Shown piece after piece: positions 6,236-8,360 of a DNA stretch of 8,360 nucleotides (its first letter is position 1; each line of letters begins with the position of its first letter). The notes beneath the pieces are model-generated. The model was not told the origin of the DNA, did no database searches, and saw only the letters and a program-made list of their open reading frames with translations. This stretch comes from Gammaproteobacteria bacterium HGW-Gammaproteobacteria-14 (GTDB lineage Bacteria; Pseudomonadota; Gammaproteobacteria; Pseudomonadales; Alcanivoracaceae). The position numbers and the translations under genes are program-made. Where the stretch lies: the NCBI GenBank assembly GCA_002840115.1, contig PGZG01000081.1, positions 1 through 8,360 on the forward strand, read 5' to 3'.

Positions 6236-6475
6236 CTATTTTGATGGCTCAACGTTCGCAAAAAAAGCCTGCACATCCAGAAAATTAAATGGCCAACATA
6301 GTTCATGACTGCCATTACGCAGCACGGGAATTTTTTCTCCATAGCGCTCGATCAAGGCATCCTCTTCTGCAATATCTACTAGTGCCAGCTTCACCCCAGG
6401 AGCAACACGATGGATAATCTCCAATGCGTGCTCGCAGAGATGACATCCTTCAGTCGTTAGTAACTCAGTAGTCAT
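6236..6475 (-). CDS. Glutaredoxin-like protein (DUF836 family)
   Basis: A 79-residue, single-domain thioredoxin-fold protein. It begins with the strand TELLTTEGCHLCEHA, with the redox pair Cys11-x-x-Cys14. IPVLR follows with the expected cis-proline Pro50, and the family's C-terminal part ELCWPF(N)FLDVQAFF is present, where the usual residue pair is Asp-Trp. It should act as a small cytoplasmic thiol-disulfide oxidoreductase, but the substrate is unknown. The start ATG 6475 overlaps the rlmL stop as TAATG, with GGGGAG just upstream inside the last rlmL codons, so translation is probably coupled to rlmL. It faces tatD tail to tail with only 8 bases between the stops. Confidence 0.9.
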   Translation of the reverse strand: MTTELLTTEGCHLCEHALEIIHRVAPGVKLALVDIAEEDALIERYGEKIPVLRNGSHELCWPFNFLDVQAFFANVEPSK

Positions 6476-8360
6476 TAGCTCCCCATATGGCGAATCGCAA
6501 ACAAATGATGAATATCCGGATGCCGCTGGAAATCCGGAGGAATGCTGCCACGACTGAGGTCTTCAACCTGCCAGTTACGACGAACACTCGCATCCAGCTC
6601 AAAACGGCGAAAATTGCAGGAGAAATACAACACCCCACCCGGCTCCAGGCGTCGCATAATTCGCGAAACCAGCTCCGCATGATCGCGCTGCACCACAAAA
6701 TCCTCACGACTTTTGCTGTTCGAGAATGTCGGGGGATCGCAGAAAACCATATCGAATTGCTCGTGGCAATCAGCCAACCAAGTCATAACATCGCCGCGCT
6801 CAAGACGATGCCTCTGCGTAGAGAAACCGTTTAATGCCAGATTCTCTCCAGCCCATTGCAGATAATTTTTTGATGCGTCCACCGTTATCGACTGACGAGC
6901 GCCACCCACCGCTGCATGAATAGTGGCTGCTCCGGTATAGGCAAACAAGTTCAAAAAACGCTTACCCGCTGCCTCCGCAGCAATTCTCAGTCGCACCGGG
7001 CGATGGTCCAAAAACAAGCCTGTATCAAGGTAAGAGCGCAGATCAACCAACAAGCGAGCCTCGCCCTCCTGAATCACACGAAGATCACGGCGCTGATCCA
7101 ACTTATTGTATTGATTGGCCCCCTTCTGACGTGCCCGAGTACGCAAAAATACTTGCTCACGGTGAGCGCCCATCACCGCTCGCACGGTAGACACGGCTAA
7201 CATTCTGCGGTGCTCGGCGGCTTTTTCATCAATGGTTTTCGGCGGGGTATATTCCTGTACCAACACTTTGTCTGCATAGACATCCACAGACACATTAAAC
7301 TCGGGCAAATCCCGGTCATAGAGTCGATAACACTGCACAGATTCCTGCTCAAGCCAACGCTTGAGTTGCTTACCGTTTTTACGCAGGCGATTGGCAAATG
7401 CCTGGGCATCCTCCGGCAACACAAAAGCAGGCTCGCCCGCCTCCAGCGGTCGCACTGGAGCTTTCCGAACTGGCTTGATAGTGCGGATAAAACCATTCAT
7501 CGCACCATTCAAAACTTTCCATTGGGTCAGTGTTTCCGCGCCGCTACGATCCAGAACTTCCACATCACTACCTAGCAAGGTAATGGTCCACCCTCGACTC
7601 TCATTAGCGACACGATGGGCCAGACCATTAATCAGCCAGCCCGCCTTGGCTCGATCTTCAAGGCGCTCCCCCCAAGGCGGGTTGGTGATTACCCTGCCAC
7701 CCGCGCTGACAAAGTCTCGGTTCCTTAGCAATCCCATTTCCCGACGCTCAAAGTGAATAAGCGATGCCACACCGGCACGTTCAGCATTGGCACGGGCCTG
7801 CCTTTGCACCGACTCATCAACGTCAAAACCCTTGAGTGACAACCCTTTCGGCGCCACCAGCGACTCCTGTGCCTGATCTCGCAAAGATTGCCAGTAGCGC
7901 GGTAGATGCCCAGACCAATACATAAAGGCAAATTCCTGCCGCAACATTGCTGGCGGTCGTTGACAGGCCATTAATGCGGCCTCAATCAACAGCGTCCCGC
8001 TACCGGCAAAGGGGTCTACTAGTGCTGGCCAGCTGCCCGCCTCGGCATCGTATTGCCAGTTAGCCGCCAATAACATCGCCGCAGCCAGCGTTTCCCGTAA
8101 CGGCGCCAGACCACCCTGTAACCGATAACCGCGACGACTCAGAGGTTCTCCGCACAGATCAATAAAAGCCGTGGCGCTCTGCTCACCAATCAAGAGCCGC
8201 AAACACAAGGCCCCTTGAGGCTCTCGGCTAAGCGGTAAGCTAACCTCCAGGTGCCGACAAAACAGATTGGCGCTGACCCGGCTATCACCACGCACACCAG
8301 ACTCATGATCCGCCCGAACATATAACGCCGGAGCCTGACTAAAGTGCTCTGCCGGCAGCC
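6475..8360 (-). CDS. rlmL: 23S rRNA methyltransferase RlmL/RlmK fusion, N-terminus cut by window edge
   Basis: RlmL (RlmKL) is one polypeptide with two SAM-dependent methyltransferases. In E. coli the first half makes m2G2445 and the second m7G2069 on 23S rRNA before 50S assembly. The 627 residues in the window are open to the right edge with no clear start, and roughly 90 N-terminal residues lie outside. The sequence enters in the THUMP domain, then GEPLSRRGYR and APLRETLAAA. The first methyltransferase has DPFAGSGTLLIEAALMA (about 7970-8022) and the catalytic TNPPWGER (about 7664-7690), with W where E. coli has Y. The second has LDTGLFLDHR, FLNLFAYTGAAT (about 6923-6960) and FCDPPTFSNSK (about 6712-6746). 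It ends IRHMGS and shares a TAATG junction with the downstream glutaredoxin gene. Confidence 0.97.
   Translation of the reverse strand, partial: LPAEHFSQAPALYVRADHESGVRGDSRVSANLFCRHLEVSLPLSREPQGALCLRLLIGEQSATAFIDLCGEPLSRRGYRLQGGLAPLRETLAAAMLLAANWQYDAEAGSWPALVDPFAGSGTLLIEAALMACQRPPAMLRQEFAFMYWSGHLPRYWQSLRDQAQESLVAPKGLSLKGFDVDESVQRQARANAERAGVASLIHFERREMGLLRNRDFVSAGGRVITNPPWGERLEDRAKAGWLINGLAHRVANESRGWTITLLGSDVEVLDRSGAETLTQWKVLNGAMNGFIRTIKPVRKAPVRPLEAGEPAFVLPEDAQAFANRLRKNGKQLKRWLEQESVQCYRLYDRDLPEFNVSVDVYADKVLVQEYTPPKTIDEKAAEHRRMLAVSTVRAVMGAHREQVFLRTRARQKGANQYNKLDQRRDLRVIQEGEARLLVDLRSYLDTGLFLDHRPVRLRIAAEAAGKRFLNLFAYTGAATIHAAVGGARQSITVDASKNYLQWAGENLALNGFSTQRHRLERGDVMTWLADCHEQFDMVFCDPPTFSNSKSREDFVVQRDHAELVSRIMRRLEPGGVLYFSCNFRRFELDASVRRNWQVEDLSRGSIPPDFQRHPDIHHLFAIRHMGS

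Noticed and set aside
1..8360. tRNA, rRNA, CRISPR, insertion sequence, phage or toxin-antitoxin content.
   Set aside because: None seen on either strand by reading; nearly all the sequence is accounted for by the eight genes and short intergenic regions.

Overview
The window looks like ordinary chromosomal DNA from a gammaproteobacterium. TopA, LexA, TatD and the fused RlmL (RlmKL) all read closest, from memory, to Pseudomonas and Escherichia versions. The lineage is probably in the Pseudomonadales, Cellvibrionales or Oceanospirillales; I cannot place it more finely without a search. I see no insertion sequence, phage gene, CRISPR array, tRNA or rRNA.

Layout from left to right. (1) Positions 1-2782, minus strand: topA (DNA topoisomerase I). 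It is almost complete but its C-terminus runs off the left edge inside a lysine/alanine-rich tail. (2) 2783-3027: an intergenic region that serves topA leftward and a universal stress protein gene rightward, with two short palindromes. (3) 3028-3465, plus: a UspA-family protein, followed by a strong hairpin that can act as a bidirectional terminator. (4) 3542-4201, minus: a cyclic-nucleotide-binding-domain protein without a DNA-binding domain. (5) 4202-4369: a divergent intergenic region with a convincing LexA (SOS) box. (6) 4370-6227, plus: lexA, an overlapping DUF1499 gene and tatD, packed as a likely operon. (7) 6236-8360, minus: a DUF836 glutaredoxin-like gene behind rlmL, joined by a TAATG stop/start overlap. 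rlmL is cut at its N-terminus by the right edge.

Much of the window concerns DNA topology, the SOS response, stress and 23S rRNA modification. LexA should repress its own operon through the box at 4307-4326. That box also lies upstream of the divergent cyclic-nucleotide-domain gene. I do not see sulA next to lexA; the following slot holds a DUF1499 gene.

I found no clearly new system. The items most worth a second look are the divergent lexA / cyclic-nucleotide-domain pair with its single SOS box, the loss of the usual ligand-binding glutamate in that domain, the basic TopA tail, the palindrome over the putative topA -10, and the lexA-DUF1499-tatD operon.
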